A stretch of DNA of 64,000 nt from Stappia stellulata (GTDB lineage Bacteria > Pseudomonadota > Alphaproteobacteria > Rhizobiales > Stappiaceae). Where the stretch lies: positions 58,691 through 122,690 of the forward strand of contig NZ_JAIVMF010000014.1 in the NCBI RefSeq assembly GCF_020176715.1. The letters are read 5' to 3'. The notes under the pieces are model-generated. The model did no database searches. It had not been told where the DNA came from and was given only the letters and a program-made list of their open reading frames with translations. The translations under genes were made by a program, and so were the position numbers. Of the stretch, positions 16,586-25,763 are shown in pieces (position 1 is the stretch's first letter; each line of letters begins with the position of its first letter).

Positions 16586-18190
16586 TTATTCGGCGATGTC
16601 GACGCCGTCGAACCAGTGACCGCCCAGCGGATCCATGACGTAGCCCGACACCTTGGTCGACATCGGCATGAACACCACCGAATGGGCGATGGTCGCCCAG
16701 GGGGCCTGCTCCTTGAAGATCACCTGGGCTTCTTCGTAGAGCTTGGTGCGCTCGCCCTTGTCGGCGATCGTCTTGGCCTTCTGGATCAGGTCCTCAAACG
16801 GCTGGTGGCACCACTGCGCGCGGTTGGAACCGCCAACGCCGTCGCAGCCGAGCAGCACGGCGAGGAAGTTGTCCGGATCGCCATTGTCACCGGTCCAGCC
16901 GAGGAGCACGGCGCCGTCGCGGTCCGTTTCCTTGGAGCGCTTGAGGTACTCGCCCCACTCGTAGGAGACGATCTCGACCTCGACGCCGACCTTGGCGAAA
17001 TCCGCCTGGATCACTTCGGCCATGCGGCGCGCGTTCGGGTTGTAAGGACGCTGCACCGGCATCGCCCAGATCTTCATCTTGAGGTCCGTGACGCCGGCTT
17101 CCTCAAGCATCTTTTTCGCCGCTTCCGGATCGAACGCGTCGTCCTCGATGGCCTTGTTGTAGGACCACATCGTCGGCGGGATCGGGTTCTTGGCCGCCTG
17201 GCCGGCACCCTGGAACACGGCGTCGAGAATGGCCTGCTTGTTGATGGCCATGTTGAGCGCCTTGCGGACCTTCGGATTGTCGAAGGGCGCCATCTGGGTG
17301 TTATACGCCAGATAGCCGACGTTCAGGCCTTCCTGCTCCATCAGGGTCAGGTTGGCATCCGCCTTGATGTCGGCGATGTCGGCCGGTGCCGGATAGGGCG
17401 CGACATGACATTCGCCGGCCTTCAGCTTCTGCAGGCGCACCGAGGCATCGGTGGTGATGGCGAAGATCAGGTTGTCGATCGGCTGCTTGCCGCCCCAATA
17501 GTCGGCGAAGGCCTGATAACGGATGACCGCATCCTTCTGGTATCCGACGAACTGGAACGGGCCGGTGCCGACCGGAACCTGGTTCATCATCTCCATCTTG
17601 CCGTCAGCCTCGAGCGTGTCGGCATATTCGGCGGAAAGCACCGAGGCGAAGTCCATCGCCAGGTTGGCGAGCATCGGCGCTTCCGGGCGGTTCAGCACGA
17701 ACTTGACCGTATAGTCGTCGACCTTGACGATCTCTTTCAGGAGATCCGGCATCGACATGCCGTTGAAATACTCCCAGGACGCGCCCGCCGTATAGGAGTG
17801 CCAGGCATGATCCTTGTCGAGCTGGCGACCGAAGGAATAGATCACGTCGTCAGCATTGAAGTCGCGGGTCGGGGCGAAACCGTCGACCGAATGGAACTTC
17901 ACGCCCTTGCGCAGGTTGAAGGTGTACTCCAGCCCGTCCTCGGACACGCTCCAGCTTTCGGCGAGACCCGGGATCACCTCGGTTGTCCCGCGCTTGAATT
18001 CCACAAGGCGGTTGTAAACCGGCTTTGAAGAAGCGTCGAACGTCGTACCGGCCGTGTAAAGCGCAGTATCGAACCCTTCCGGCGAGCCTTCCGAGCAATA
18101 GACGAGGGTCTTTGCCGATGCAGCGGACACCGCGAACATGGCAAGACTGACGCCCATGAGTGCAATTTTCATGGTGCGGCGAATGATCAT
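16586..18190 (-). CDS. dppA: Periplasmic dipeptide-binding protein of ABC transporter
   Basis: 534 residues of the SBP_bac_5 family: a signal peptide (MIIRRTMKIALMG, hydrophobic core, SAASA cleavage near residue 26), then KTLVYCSEGSPEGFDTALYT, the DppA-type mature start. The motif FNLRKGVKFHS is at about 95-105 and the C-terminal half carries the second lobe. An ATG at 18205 is in frame, but it contains the GGGAG that serves as Shine-Dalgarno for the ATG at 18190, so 18190 is chosen. It delivers peptides (or haem/delta-aminolevulinate, which DppA-type proteins can also bind) to DppBCDF. Confidence 0.93.
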   Translation of the reverse strand: MIIRRTMKIALMGVSLAMFAVSAASAKTLVYCSEGSPEGFDTALYTAGTTFDASSKPVYNRLVEFKRGTTEVIPGLAESWSVSEDGLEYTFNLRKGVKFHSVDGFAPTRDFNADDVIYSFGRQLDKDHAWHSYTAGASWEYFNGMSMPDLLKEIVKVDDYTVKFVLNRPEAPMLANLAMDFASVLSAEYADTLEADGKMEMMNQVPVGTGPFQFVGYQKDAVIRYQAFADYWGGKQPIDNLIFAITTDASVRLQKLKAGECHVAPYPAPADIADIKADANLTLMEQEGLNVGYLAYNTQMAPFDNPKVRKALNMAINKQAILDAVFQGAGQAAKNPIPPTMWSYNKAIEDDAFDPEAAKKMLEEAGVTDLKMKIWAMPVQRPYNPNARRMAEVIQADFAKVGVEVEIVSYEWGEYLKRSKETDRDGAVLLGWTGDNGDPDNFLAVLLGCDGVGGSNRAQWCHQPFEDLIQKAKTIADKGERTKLYEEAQVIFKEQAPWATIAHSVVFMPMSTKVSGYVMDPLGGHWFDGVDIAE

Positions 18191-18648
18191 ATTTAAATCT
18201 CCCATTTATTTTTTGGCCGATCCGAACGGACTTCATCCGCGTAAAAAGGACTTGTCCTGTTTCAAGGGCACGGCCTAGTGCGCACAATAGTGCCGCAATC
18301 CCGCCCATACAACAGAATTAGAATTTCTGAAATCGCTCAAATTTGGAATTTTTAACCTTCCCATGCGATCTAACGGAAACGATTACGCGCAATCCTGTCA
18401 GATACTACAATTTGGCATCGCGCACGAAAAAGCAGTCGGCCTTTAGCGTCACCACTGCCGCACTCGCACAGTCCCCAGAGATCCACCGCCTCCCGGACAT
18501 CACGGTACAGGCAAACGGGGGACGTTGAACGCCTCCCGTGGCATGACCGATCTTCGCCTATCCCCGCGTCATCGACTGTCCCGGTGAAAGCGCCCGCTTC
18601 GGCCGGCGGTCTGGCGAGGGTGCCACCCGCCCGGCGGTCCGCATAAGG
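18191..18648. other. Intergenic region upstream of dppA
   Basis: 458 bases between the dppA start and the merR-like stop. It holds the dppA leader and promoter, with an AT-rich stretch at 18300-18430. The small palindrome AGGAC-TT-GTCCT at 18247-18258 is 57 bases before dppA and could be an operator. A 61-codon open frame at 18343-18528 has no Shine-Dalgarno or recognisable features and is not annotated as a gene. Confidence 0.5.
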
Positions 18649-19098
18649 TCACCCCCCTCTCGCCGGCATCCGGATCGACTTGCCGGGTCCGGCTTTGCGC
18701 CTGCCGGTTGAGCGCGCCGCAAACGTCATGAGGCGCCGGAACTTCGGGCAGTCCATGTGGTTCTCCGCCGGGCACTCCGCCACGTGGCGCAAGGCATCGC
18801 GAAGCTGCGTCAATCCGCGGATCTGGTCGTCCAGCGCATCGGCGCGCAGATGCAGCTCCGCCCGCGGGACCTGGGGAGATCCGTCTTCGGAAAAAAGCGC
18901 CTTGATCTCCTCCAGCGAGAATCCGGCCATCTTTCCCAGCGAGATCAAGGCAAGGCGGGTCACGGCAGGCGTGTCGAACTGGCGCCGCAATCCCCGGCGC
19001 CCCACGGACTGGAGCAGCCCGATGTCCTCATAGTAGCGCAGCGTCGATGCCGGAACTCCGCTCAGTTTCGACAAGACGCCAATGTCGAGAAGTTTCAT
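18649..19098 (-). CDS. MerR-family transcriptional regulator
   Basis: 149 residues with the MerR winged helix (GVPASTLRYYEDIGLL, residues 15-29) and the dimerisation helix 85-108. Only two C-terminal cysteines are present, C109 and C117, in ECPAENHMDCPKF. The four-cysteine [2Fe-2S] pattern of SoxR is absent, so it is not a canonical SoxR; metal or thiol sensing is possible. The ATG at 19098 is preceded by GAGGTC. A TTG 12 bases earlier carries that Shine-Dalgarno and is not used. It diverges from an MFS efflux gene across a SoxR-like dyad. Confidence 0.85.
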   Translation of the reverse strand: MKLLDIGVLSKLSGVPASTLRYYEDIGLLQSVGRRGLRRQFDTPAVTRLALISLGKMAGFSLEEIKALFSEDGSPQVPRAELHLRADALDDQIRGLTQLRDALRHVAECPAENHMDCPKFRRLMTFAARSTGRRKAGPGKSIRMPARGG

Positions 19099-19103
19099 GC
19101 TTG

Positions 19104-19123
19104 ACCTCAAGTTGACTTGAAGT
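19104..19123. promoter_or_regulatory. SoxR/MerR-type operator between regulator and MFS gene
   Basis: ACCTCAAGT-TG-ACTTGAAGT is a 9+2+9 dyad with one mismatch, nearly the SoxR-type CCTCAAGTTAACTTGAGG site. TTGACC at 19101-19106 (plus strand) abuts it as a likely -35. MerR proteins usually act within an over-long 19-20-base spacer. The site lies six bases from the regulator start and 44 before the MFS start, so it can control both. Confidence 0.65.
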
Positions 19124-19167
19124 GGCAGGTTAGCCGCCTCCTGACGTCAAACGCAAGAGGCTCCCCC

Positions 19168-20586
19168 ATGACCGACACGCCCCGGACCCGCACATCGCCC
19201 CTCATCCTGCTCGCGCTCGCCTCAGCCACCTTGACCGCGGCGCTCGGAATCAGCATCGCCTCCGTCCTGCTGCCGACCCTGTCGCGAAGCTACGGCGCAT
19301 CGGTCTCCCAGGTGCAGTGGGTCGTCCTCGCCTATCTGATGTCGATGACCGTGGCTGTCGTGTCAGCCGGCCGGCTCGGCGATACTTTCGGCCATCGCCG
19401 CGTGCTGTTGTCCGGGCTGGCCGTCTTTGTCGCGGGATCCCTTGCCTGCGCCACCGCGCCGGGGCTTGAGTGGTTGATCCTGGGCAGGGCGGTCCAGGGA
19501 CTTGGCGCGGCGATCCTGATCGCGCTCCCCATGTCGATCGCGCGCGACATGTTTTCGACCGCGCGGCTCGGGACCTCGATGGGCGTGATTGCAACCATGT
19601 CGGCAATCGGCACCGCGCTCGGCCCCTCTGTGGGCGGTGCCTTGCTGGCCTGGGGAGACTGGCGGATGACCTTTCATCTCCTGGCCGGTGCCGGCCTCGT
19701 GACATTTGTCCTTGCGGCGGTATCCTTGGGCCCCGGCGTGGCACGCAGGCGCCCGACCGCACGGGAGATGGACATTCCCGGAACGTTTTTGTTGATGATC
19801 GCCGTTGCAGCCTATGCGCTGGCGACCAGCGGCGGAGCCGTCCGCCTCCCGGTGGGTCCGGCCGTGCTGATCCCTTTCGCCGCTCTCGCTGCCGTGGTGT
19901 TCGCGACGATCGAAACCCGCGTCGCGTCGCCGCTCGTGCCCATGCATCTGCTGCGCGACCGAAAGACCGGCATCGGTTTCGTGATGAACATGATCGTGGG
20001 AACGATCATGATGTCGACGCTGGTGATCGGCCCGTTCTTCCTGGCCTTCGCACTCGGACTGAACGAGGCGCTTGTCGGCCTGGTCATGGCGGTGGGTCCG
20101 GCGGTTGCATCGCTCGCCGGCATCCCCGCGGGGCGCCTGACGGACCGGCTTGGCGCAAAAAGGGTGGTTCGCATCGGCCTCGCCCAGATCGCGGTCGGTT
20201 TGCTGTGCCTGGCCGTCCTGCCGCGATACTTCGGCGTTGGCGGATATGTTGCCGCCCTGTTTACGCTGACGCCGGCATTCCAGCTCTTTCTGGCCGCCAA
20301 CAACACAACGGTTTTGCTTGATGCCTCACCCGAACAGCGCGGCAGGTTGTCCGGCCTTCTCGGCCTGTCGCGCAACCTCGGTCTCATGACCGGCGCCTCG
20401 CTCATGCCGTCGGTATTCGTTGCCATCCTCGGGACGGGGGACGCCGCTCATGCCTCCGGCGACCGCGTCGCCCATGCCTTTTCGATGACCTTCACGGCCG
20501 CTGCGGGAGTTGCGCTCCTCGCTCTCGGCCTTGCCGCCTTCAGCCAGTCGGGGCGCGCGGCCGGCACCTCCGACCCGGCGCGATGA
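19168..20586 (+). CDS. MFS drug-efflux transporter (DHA2/EmrB-QacA-like)
   Basis: 472 residues with about fourteen membrane segments, as in the 14-helix DHA2 family. Motif A appears as GRLGDTFGHRRVLL (about 69-82), motif C-like glycine/proline residues near GPSVGGALLAWGDWR (about 151-165) support an antiporter. The ATG at 19168 has GCAAGAGGC upstream and gives the usual hydrophilic N terminus MTDTPRTRTSP. An earlier start at 19117 would overlap the operator. The divergent MerR regulator probably induces it in response to its substrate. Confidence 0.88.
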   Translation: MTDTPRTRTSPLILLALASATLTAALGISIASVLLPTLSRSYGASVSQVQWVVLAYLMSMTVAVVSAGRLGDTFGHRRVLLSGLAVFVAGSLACATAPGLEWLILGRAVQGLGAAILIALPMSIARDMFSTARLGTSMGVIATMSAIGTALGPSVGGALLAWGDWRMTFHLLAGAGLVTFVLAAVSLGPGVARRRPTAREMDIPGTFLLMIAVAAYALATSGGAVRLPVGPAVLIPFAALAAVVFATIETRVASPLVPMHLLRDRKTGIGFVMNMIVGTIMMSTLVIGPFFLAFALGLNEALVGLVMAVGPAVASLAGIPAGRLTDRLGAKRVVRIGLAQIAVGLLCLAVLPRYFGVGGYVAALFTLTPAFQLFLAANNTTVLLDASPEQRGRLSGLLGLSRNLGLMTGASLMPSVFVAILGTGDAAHASGDRVAHAFSMTFTAAAGVALLALGLAAFSQSGRAAGTSDPAR

Positions 20587-20613
20587 CCGCAGCCGGCGCC
20601 GCAAGAGCGGATC

Positions 20614-20643
20614 GGCGCGCCCGAAACACAAACCGGGCGCGCC
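20614..20643. terminator. Bidirectional hairpin between convergent genes
   Basis: GGCGCGCCCG (20614-20623) and CGGGCGCGCC (20634-20643) make a perfect 10-bp stem with a 10-base A-rich loop, midway between the stops of the MFS gene and the mechanosensitive channel gene. No T-run is present on either side. Position and symmetry suggest a shared terminator. Confidence 0.55.
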
Positions 20644-20670
20644 TGGGCTTGGCTCCCTTCGGAGCGGACC

Positions 20671-23085
20671 CTAGAGCTCGTCCTCGCCCTCAGGCATGTC
20701 CGAGCGCGAAGCGGGTGTGTTGCGGCCGGGCTTTTGCGGCTTGCGTCCGGCGCGCGCGCTGCCGTCCTCCAGTTTGGCAGGCTCCTCCTCCACGTCGGCG
20801 TCCGCCGCCGCCGGCGCTGCGGCCGAATGATAGGTGACCTGCGGGAAGGGAATCTCGATCCCGCGCTCGTCGAAAACCGTCTTGACGTGCTCGTTGTAGG
20901 CGCGACCGATCGCCCATTGCGTGCCCGGAGTGGTCTTGATGCGCGCACGCACGGTGATCGCGCTGTCGCCGAACATGGTCACGCCATGCATTTCCAGCGG
21001 CTCCAGGATATCGGCCCCCAGATCGCCTTCCTTGAGCCGGTCGAAGGCCACATGCATCGCCATTTTGACTTCGGAAATGTCGCTGTCGTAGGCAACGCCG
21101 ATCGCCGCGACATGATAGGCGTAATCCCGCATGAAGTTTGCCACACGGTCCACCGTGGAGAAGGGGATCACATGCGCCGTGCCGTCGAGGTCGCGCAGGC
21201 AAACCGAGCGGATTGTGAGCTTTTCCACCACGCCGGTCACGCCGCCGAGTGTGACCACGTCGCCTTCGTTCATCGCGTTTTCGAGCTGGATGAACGCGCC
21301 GGTGATGATGTCCTGAACAAGCTTCTGCGAGCCGAAGGAGATCGCCAGACCGAAGACACCGGCACCGGCAATGAGCGGGCCGATGTTGACCCCGATCTCC
21401 GACAGCGCCAGCAGCGACGCCATCACCACCAGGATGATTGAAAAGGCGTTCCGGAACAGGCCGAACAGGGTCTTTTCCCGCGAGGTCGGTAGGCGCCCGC
21501 GCGGATTGAGCCGGAGATCGATCCAGGACATCACCGACAGCCAGATCAGGAAGGAGATCAGCAGGACGATGCCCGCCGACAGGGCGCGGCCGATCCAGTC
21601 CTGCCCGTCGGAGGAAGCCGACCAGTTCAGCACGTCGATGGCGCCCCAGGCCTGCAGGATGGCAAGCACGACACCGACGAACACGCCGAAGCGCAGGATC
21701 GCGAGCATCCTGGGAATGAAGGCGTTGAGCCGGCGCTCCAGAAGCGGAAGCCGCGCATGCACATTGGACGGCAGACGCACGCCGCCGGTGATCGTACGCG
21801 TCAGGGCGAGCGAGACCAGCGTCCCGATCATCACCGCAAGCACCGAATAGACGGACGCGCGGATCATGAAGGTCGTGGCATCGAACGGACGGGCGAGCCA
21901 CACGGTCAGCAGCAAGAGCACATAGAAGATCGCCAAAAGGTGCCAACTGCGCGCAACCAGCTCGATCGCGCCGGAGGCGACCACATTCGTGCGGTCCGAG
22001 GCATATTCCAGGATCCGGTCCCGCGTCGCCTTGCGGTTAAGCAGGATGGCCACGATCGCCATGAACACGCTGGTCAGAACGATCATCATCCTGAGCGAGT
22101 TCGCAAGCAGGAAGGACAGGTTGGTCGACACCAGCGGCACGACGACCATCGTGCCGTAGACAAGCACGTTGAAGATCGCGAACAGCCAGCGACGCCAGTA
22201 AAGCGCCTGGGCATCGTCCAGCGGCACGAGACGCAGCGCGGAAAATTTCGGGCTGAGCGCGAAGCGGGTGCTGACCTTCGCGATCTGGACGAAGAAGAAC
22301 GCGTTCAGGAACAGCGATTCGACAAGTTCGACCCGACGCGTTTCCGCACCCGTCAGCACTGCGGTGACGTAACCGACGCCCAGCGCGATCGCCACCACCA
22401 CAGCCTCGCTGAGGGCACGGGCAAACAACAGACTCACGCGCTTGACAATGGTTGCCTTTTCCGCGCCGACCACCAGCCGGGCGAAGACCCGGTCCGCCAG
22501 CTTGCGAAGGAACAACAGGGTCGCGAAGACGACGAGACCGAGAAGCAACAGCTGCAGCGCGATCCCCTGTACGACCTTCCAGTCCGCACCCAGACTGGAA
22601 GACAGCCCCGCCGGCAGGTTGGCAAAAGGACGCCGGATCTTCTGGAGAAAGCCGATACCCTCGTCGATCAGATTCTCGGTGAAGGTCGCGATGCGCACCG
22701 CAATATGCGGCGCCTCGGCCGCGTCTTTATCGCCAGCCTGGTCGCCCTCGGCGGGCGGCGCGTCGGATGGCGGGGCGTCGGACGGCTGGGCGTCGGATGT
22801 CTGCGCCGTGGCCGAGGGTGTCGCGCCGCCGCTGGCCGCATCCGGGGCCGGCGCACCCGCCTCCCGGCCGAGGTAGTCGATCAGCGCCTGACGTGCGCCC
22901 GGGTCCTGCAGCAGCCGGAGCAGGGCCTCGGCGCCTTCGGCCGGCGTCGCGGACGTCGCCGGCGCGTTTGCCGCCCCGCCGACCGTGGCCTGCGCGGGGT
23001 CTTGCGACTGTGCGGCGGCGGGTCCCGGACCGGCAAGAGCGGCGAGCAGAACGCACAAAAAGGCGACGAAGCGAAAACGCTGCAT
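20671..23085 (-). CDS. Large MscS-family mechanosensitive ion channel
   Basis: 804 residues: a signal peptide (MQRFRFVAFLCVLLAALAG..AAA), an Ala/Pro/Asp-rich periplasmic stretch with a SDAPP repeat near residues 100-118, and about ten membrane helices. The MscS pore and beta domain lie near 560-700 (PLIAGAGVFGLAISFGSQKLVQD, then GDVVTLGGVTGVVEKL and IPFSTVDRVAN). The C-terminal tail is charged and low-complexity. Such proteins gate in response to membrane tension and protect against hypo-osmotic shock. The start at 23085 has GGGAG nine bases upstream; a longer frame to 23190 has no signal-peptide logic. Confidence 0.9.
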   Translation of the reverse strand: MQRFRFVAFLCVLLAALAGPGPAAAQSQDPAQATVGGAANAPATSATPAEGAEALLRLLQDPGARQALIDYLGREAGAPAPDAASGGATPSATAQTSDAQPSDAPPSDAPPAEGDQAGDKDAAEAPHIAVRIATFTENLIDEGIGFLQKIRRPFANLPAGLSSSLGADWKVVQGIALQLLLLGLVVFATLLFLRKLADRVFARLVVGAEKATIVKRVSLLFARALSEAVVVAIALGVGYVTAVLTGAETRRVELVESLFLNAFFFVQIAKVSTRFALSPKFSALRLVPLDDAQALYWRRWLFAIFNVLVYGTMVVVPLVSTNLSFLLANSLRMMIVLTSVFMAIVAILLNRKATRDRILEYASDRTNVVASGAIELVARSWHLLAIFYVLLLLTVWLARPFDATTFMIRASVYSVLAVMIGTLVSLALTRTITGGVRLPSNVHARLPLLERRLNAFIPRMLAILRFGVFVGVVLAILQAWGAIDVLNWSASSDGQDWIGRALSAGIVLLISFLIWLSVMSWIDLRLNPRGRLPTSREKTLFGLFRNAFSIILVVMASLLALSEIGVNIGPLIAGAGVFGLAISFGSQKLVQDIITGAFIQLENAMNEGDVVTLGGVTGVVEKLTIRSVCLRDLDGTAHVIPFSTVDRVANFMRDYAYHVAAIGVAYDSDISEVKMAMHVAFDRLKEGDLGADILEPLEMHGVTMFGDSAITVRARIKTTPGTQWAIGRAYNEHVKTVFDERGIEIPFPQVTYHSAAAPAAADADVEEEPAKLEDGSARAGRKPQKPGRNTPASRSDMPEGEDEL

Positions 23086-23465
23086 AACAACTCCCAGAAG
23101 AGACACCGGCGGCCATCGCGACCAACCGGCAGACGTGTCTTTTGCGCCATCCGCAGGTGACGATCGCATGCCGGCAGCTTTCAAGGCCATCGGGAAACCT
23201 GAAATCCTGCGCCTCCGGCCTGCACCGAACCGGCCAAAAGGAAACCGGGTTCGGCAATGCGGCGTCGGCTGCGCCCTCTACTACCTATCGATCTGGTCTT
23301 TCGCGTCAACCGACGGCCAATTGGAAATGAGCAATTGAAGCAGTTGAAAATGGTGGTTTTACAGATGAGATCGCCCCGCGCGACGACCAGCGGATGCAGT
23401 AAAAAAGCCTTCAACCGATTGGTAACAGGCTGTGTGCAATATGGGATTGGACAAAGGAAGGTTTG
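23086..23465. other. Divergent intergenic region
   Basis: 380 bases between the mechanosensitive channel and the DUF2336 gene. The right half (23281-23440) is relatively AT-rich and should hold the promoter of the DUF2336 gene, whose Shine-Dalgarno AAGGAAGG is at 23453-23460. I see no RNA gene, repeat or clear promoter pair. Confidence 0.5.
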
Positions 23466-24524
23466 ATGCTCCGCGATCTGCTCGAGCTCGCACGCAATCC
23501 GTCGATGAAGGCGCGTGGCCAATTGCTGCAGCGCGTCGCGGACCTGTTTCTGGAGCGCGTCGGCTATCACAGCGAGGCGGAGCTCGAGCTGTTTTGCGAA
23601 ATCATCATGAAGCTGCTCGACGGCAGCGAAACCGAGGAGCGCGCCCGTCTGTCCAAGCGGATGGCGCCCTGGCACGACACGCCGAACAAGATCGCCTATC
23701 GGCTTGCCAGTGACGAGATCCTCGTCGCCGCACCGATGCTAGAACTCAGTCCCAGTCTCAGCGAGCACGACCTTTTGAAACTGGCCCGGCGCATGCCGCA
23801 GGCGCATCTGGTTGCCCTGGCCAAACGGGCCGACATGCCGTGCCGCCTCTCCGATACGCTCGTGGAGCGCGGCAGCACAAAAGTGTGGCGCGAGATGGCC
23901 GGAAACCGGAACAGCACCTTCTCGGAATGGGCCTTGCGCGCCCTAGCCAAGCGCTCGATCTCGGATGCTCCGCTGCGGGAGAAGATGGGCGCACGAACCG
24001 ATCTCACCCCGCTGATCTGCGAGTGGCTGATCCCCCATGTCAACGCGTCGACCCGCGTGCGGCTGGAAGCGATCATGAGCGGCTCCGATCCGCAGGACCT
24101 GACCGCACCGGACGCCGTGCGCCAGGACATGCGCCGCCGCCTGAACGTCTTTCTGGAGACATCAAACGTCAACGAGCTGGAAAAGCTGGTGCGCGAGGGC
24201 GAATACCGCATCGGCACCATCGTTCTCGTGTTGCTGGCGGAGGGACGCACCCAGGACGCCTTCGAGTTGCTCGCCCGCCAGACCCGGCATCCGGTGAAAG
24301 CGGTGCAGCGGGCGGTGTTCCAGGCCGGGATCGACGAGCTCATCAACCTGTGCCACAGCGCCGAACTGCCCGACCAGGTGTTCCTGGCGCTCGCGCATCT
24401 GCGCTGCAAGCACCTGCGCATTCCCGAAACCCAGGCGGTGCGCTGGCTCGACGCTTTCCGCCGCACCGCGCCCGAGCCGCCGCTGCGGGCGGAACCTCCG
24501 GGGCCACGCAAACCGGCGCAATAG
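23466..24524 (+). CDS. DUF2336 family protein
   Basis: 352 residues, soluble and largely helical, with the repeat-like alpha-helical pattern of DUF2336 proteins common in alphaproteobacteria (RDLLELARNPSMKARGQLLQRVADLF at the N terminus). No signal peptide or catalytic motif is visible. The ATG at 23466 is spaced five bases from AAGGAAGG. The family has no settled function to my knowledge. It sits between a channel gene and a PqiA-like gene; that context does not suggest a role. Confidence 0.8.
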   Translation: MLRDLLELARNPSMKARGQLLQRVADLFLERVGYHSEAELELFCEIIMKLLDGSETEERARLSKRMAPWHDTPNKIAYRLASDEILVAAPMLELSPSLSEHDLLKLARRMPQAHLVALAKRADMPCRLSDTLVERGSTKVWREMAGNRNSTFSEWALRALAKRSISDAPLREKMGARTDLTPLICEWLIPHVNASTRVRLEAIMSGSDPQDLTAPDAVRQDMRRRLNVFLETSNVNELEKLVREGEYRIGTIVLVLLAEGRTQDAFELLARQTRHPVKAVQRAVFQAGIDELINLCHSAELPDQVFLALAHLRCKHLRIPETQAVRWLDAFRRTAPEPPLRAEPPGPRKPAQ

Positions 24525-24537
24525 GCGGCAGAAGCCC

Positions 24538-24981
24538 CTACCGCCCGCCCTGCTCCGCGAGCCACGCCCCGAATGCCGTGAGAAGCGTCGCCGCCCCGTA
24601 AAACCACATCCCCGGCAGGCTTGCCGCTTGCGCCAGTCCCGTCGTCTTGGCGGCGAACACGACGAGCGCGACAAGCATCACATCCATCATCGACCACCGT
24701 CCGAGCGCATGCAGCAGCGACGACCCCGCGCCGGCACGCCCCATCACCGCCGCGACATGCAGCGCGATCAGCTTGATCGCCGGGAACACGATCGAGAAGG
24801 CCGCGATCAGGCCGGCGAGCAACCGCTCCTCCTCCGCCCAAAGCCCGGTGACGACCTGCAGCAGCGTCGGGCGGTCGACGAAGAAATACAGCCGCTCCAG
24901 CTCCAGCAGGGGCAAGGTCAGCCCGAGCACGAAACTGGCGGTTGCCAGCGGCAGGATCAGAGATAGAACTGCAAGCCGCAC
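24538..24981 (-). CDS. Paraquat-inducible protein A (PqiA)-like membrane protein
   Basis: 147 residues with four hydrophobic segments (about 5-25, 44-65, 84-103 and 115-137), matching one PqiA domain: LPLLELERLYFF after helix 1, PAIKLIALHVA, and the signature LGRWSMMDVMLVALVVFAAKTTGLAQA. The GTG at 24981 has AGAGGA six bases upstream and gives the family's N terminus; an ATG further up would add a non-conserved tail. PqiA proteins are inner-membrane partners in lipid-transport systems (PqiB/C), but none lie nearby, so this single-domain copy is an orphan. It is convergent with the DUF2336 gene. Confidence 0.8.
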   Translation of the reverse strand: MRLAVLSLILPLATASFVLGLTLPLLELERLYFFVDRPTLLQVVTGLWAEEERLLAGLIAAFSIVFPAIKLIALHVAAVMGRAGAGSSLLHALGRWSMMDVMLVALVVFAAKTTGLAQAASLPGMWFYGAATLLTAFGAWLAEQGGR

Positions 24982-25318
24982 CGCGCATCCTCTTCGTTTT
25001 GCCCCATGATTTGCCCCGAGAGTTGGCCAGGCATCGCAGGTTTCCCGCCACGCCGGGCTCCCGCCGCCGGCAGTGACGAGGCAACGCCGGTCGACAGTCC
25101 TTGCATAGGACGTCGCTGCGCGATTGCCAACGTGGAAGCGGGCGCACAGGCATTCCGAAACGAAACCGGGGGAGCAGGGGGCGCGCCGGCGATCAGGCGC
25201 GCAAGGGCCAGATGCCACGGGCAACGGCCAAGAGGCAGACAAAGGCGCGGGCAAAGGGGCGGGACGCGCGAAAGCCGGGCAGCCAATCGGGCCCGGCGTT
25301 TCCGCAATCGGGGTCGCC
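24982..25318. other. Intergenic region between PqiA-like gene and fliJ
   Basis: 337 GC-rich bases. A basic open frame exists on the plus strand (about 25101-25340), but it runs into the fliJ 3' end, has no Shine-Dalgarno and shows no conserved domain. No clear terminator of the fliI-fliJ unit is seen. Confidence 0.45.
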
Positions 25319-25735
25319 TCAGCTCTTGTGCTGGGCGTGACGCCGCGCGGCGATCTCGTCGAGCTCTTCCTGCTCGCTGGCCTCGCGCTCGGCGCGGTCG
25401 CGGATTTGGTCGCGTTCTTCCAGCAGCTCGAATTTCTTCAGCTCTTCCAGGGCTTCACGCAGATCCTCGCGCGCCGCCTCGAGCTGGCCACCCAGCTCGT
25501 CGGCCGAATTCAGCAGGTTGTCCCGGCGCTGCGCCGCCGCCTTGGCAAAGGTCGGATAGGCAAAATGCCCTTCGTCGGTGATCCCGACGCGTTCCTGCTC
25601 GGCTGCGATCTGGTCGTCGAGCTCCTGCGCCATCCGCTTGAACTCGTCCACCATCGCCTCGATCTGCGCCAGTTGCCGGCGACGCTCGTCCACCTGAAAC
25701 TGCTTCAGACGAATCAGACTCTCACGCGACTTCAT
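25319..25735 (-). CDS. fliJ: Flagellar export chaperone FliJ
   Basis: 138 residues, almost wholly coiled-coil (KSRESLIRLKQFQVDERRRQLAQ, then long Glu/Arg/Leu heptads), the FliJ pattern and size. FliJ is a soluble chaperone and stalk that couples the FliI ATPase to the flagellar type III export gate. It follows fliI by 28 bases in the same direction, and that pairing supports the call, since FliJ sequences diverge quickly. Confidence 0.87.
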   Translation of the reverse strand: MKSRESLIRLKQFQVDERRRQLAQIEAMVDEFKRMAQELDDQIAAEQERVGITDEGHFAYPTFAKAAAQRRDNLLNSADELGGQLEAAREDLREALEELKKFELLEERDQIRDRAEREASEQEELDEIAARRHAQHKS

Positions 25736-25763
25736 TACTCAAAACTCCCTTTTCACGGACAGA

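Noticed and set aside
18343..18528. A 61-codon open frame upstream of dppA
   Set aside because: No ribosome-binding site, no conserved motif, and it lies in the probable dppA promoter region.
25101..25340. A small basic open frame before fliJ
   Set aside because: No Shine-Dalgarno or family; it overlaps the fliJ 3' end and is likely chance in a GC-rich gap.
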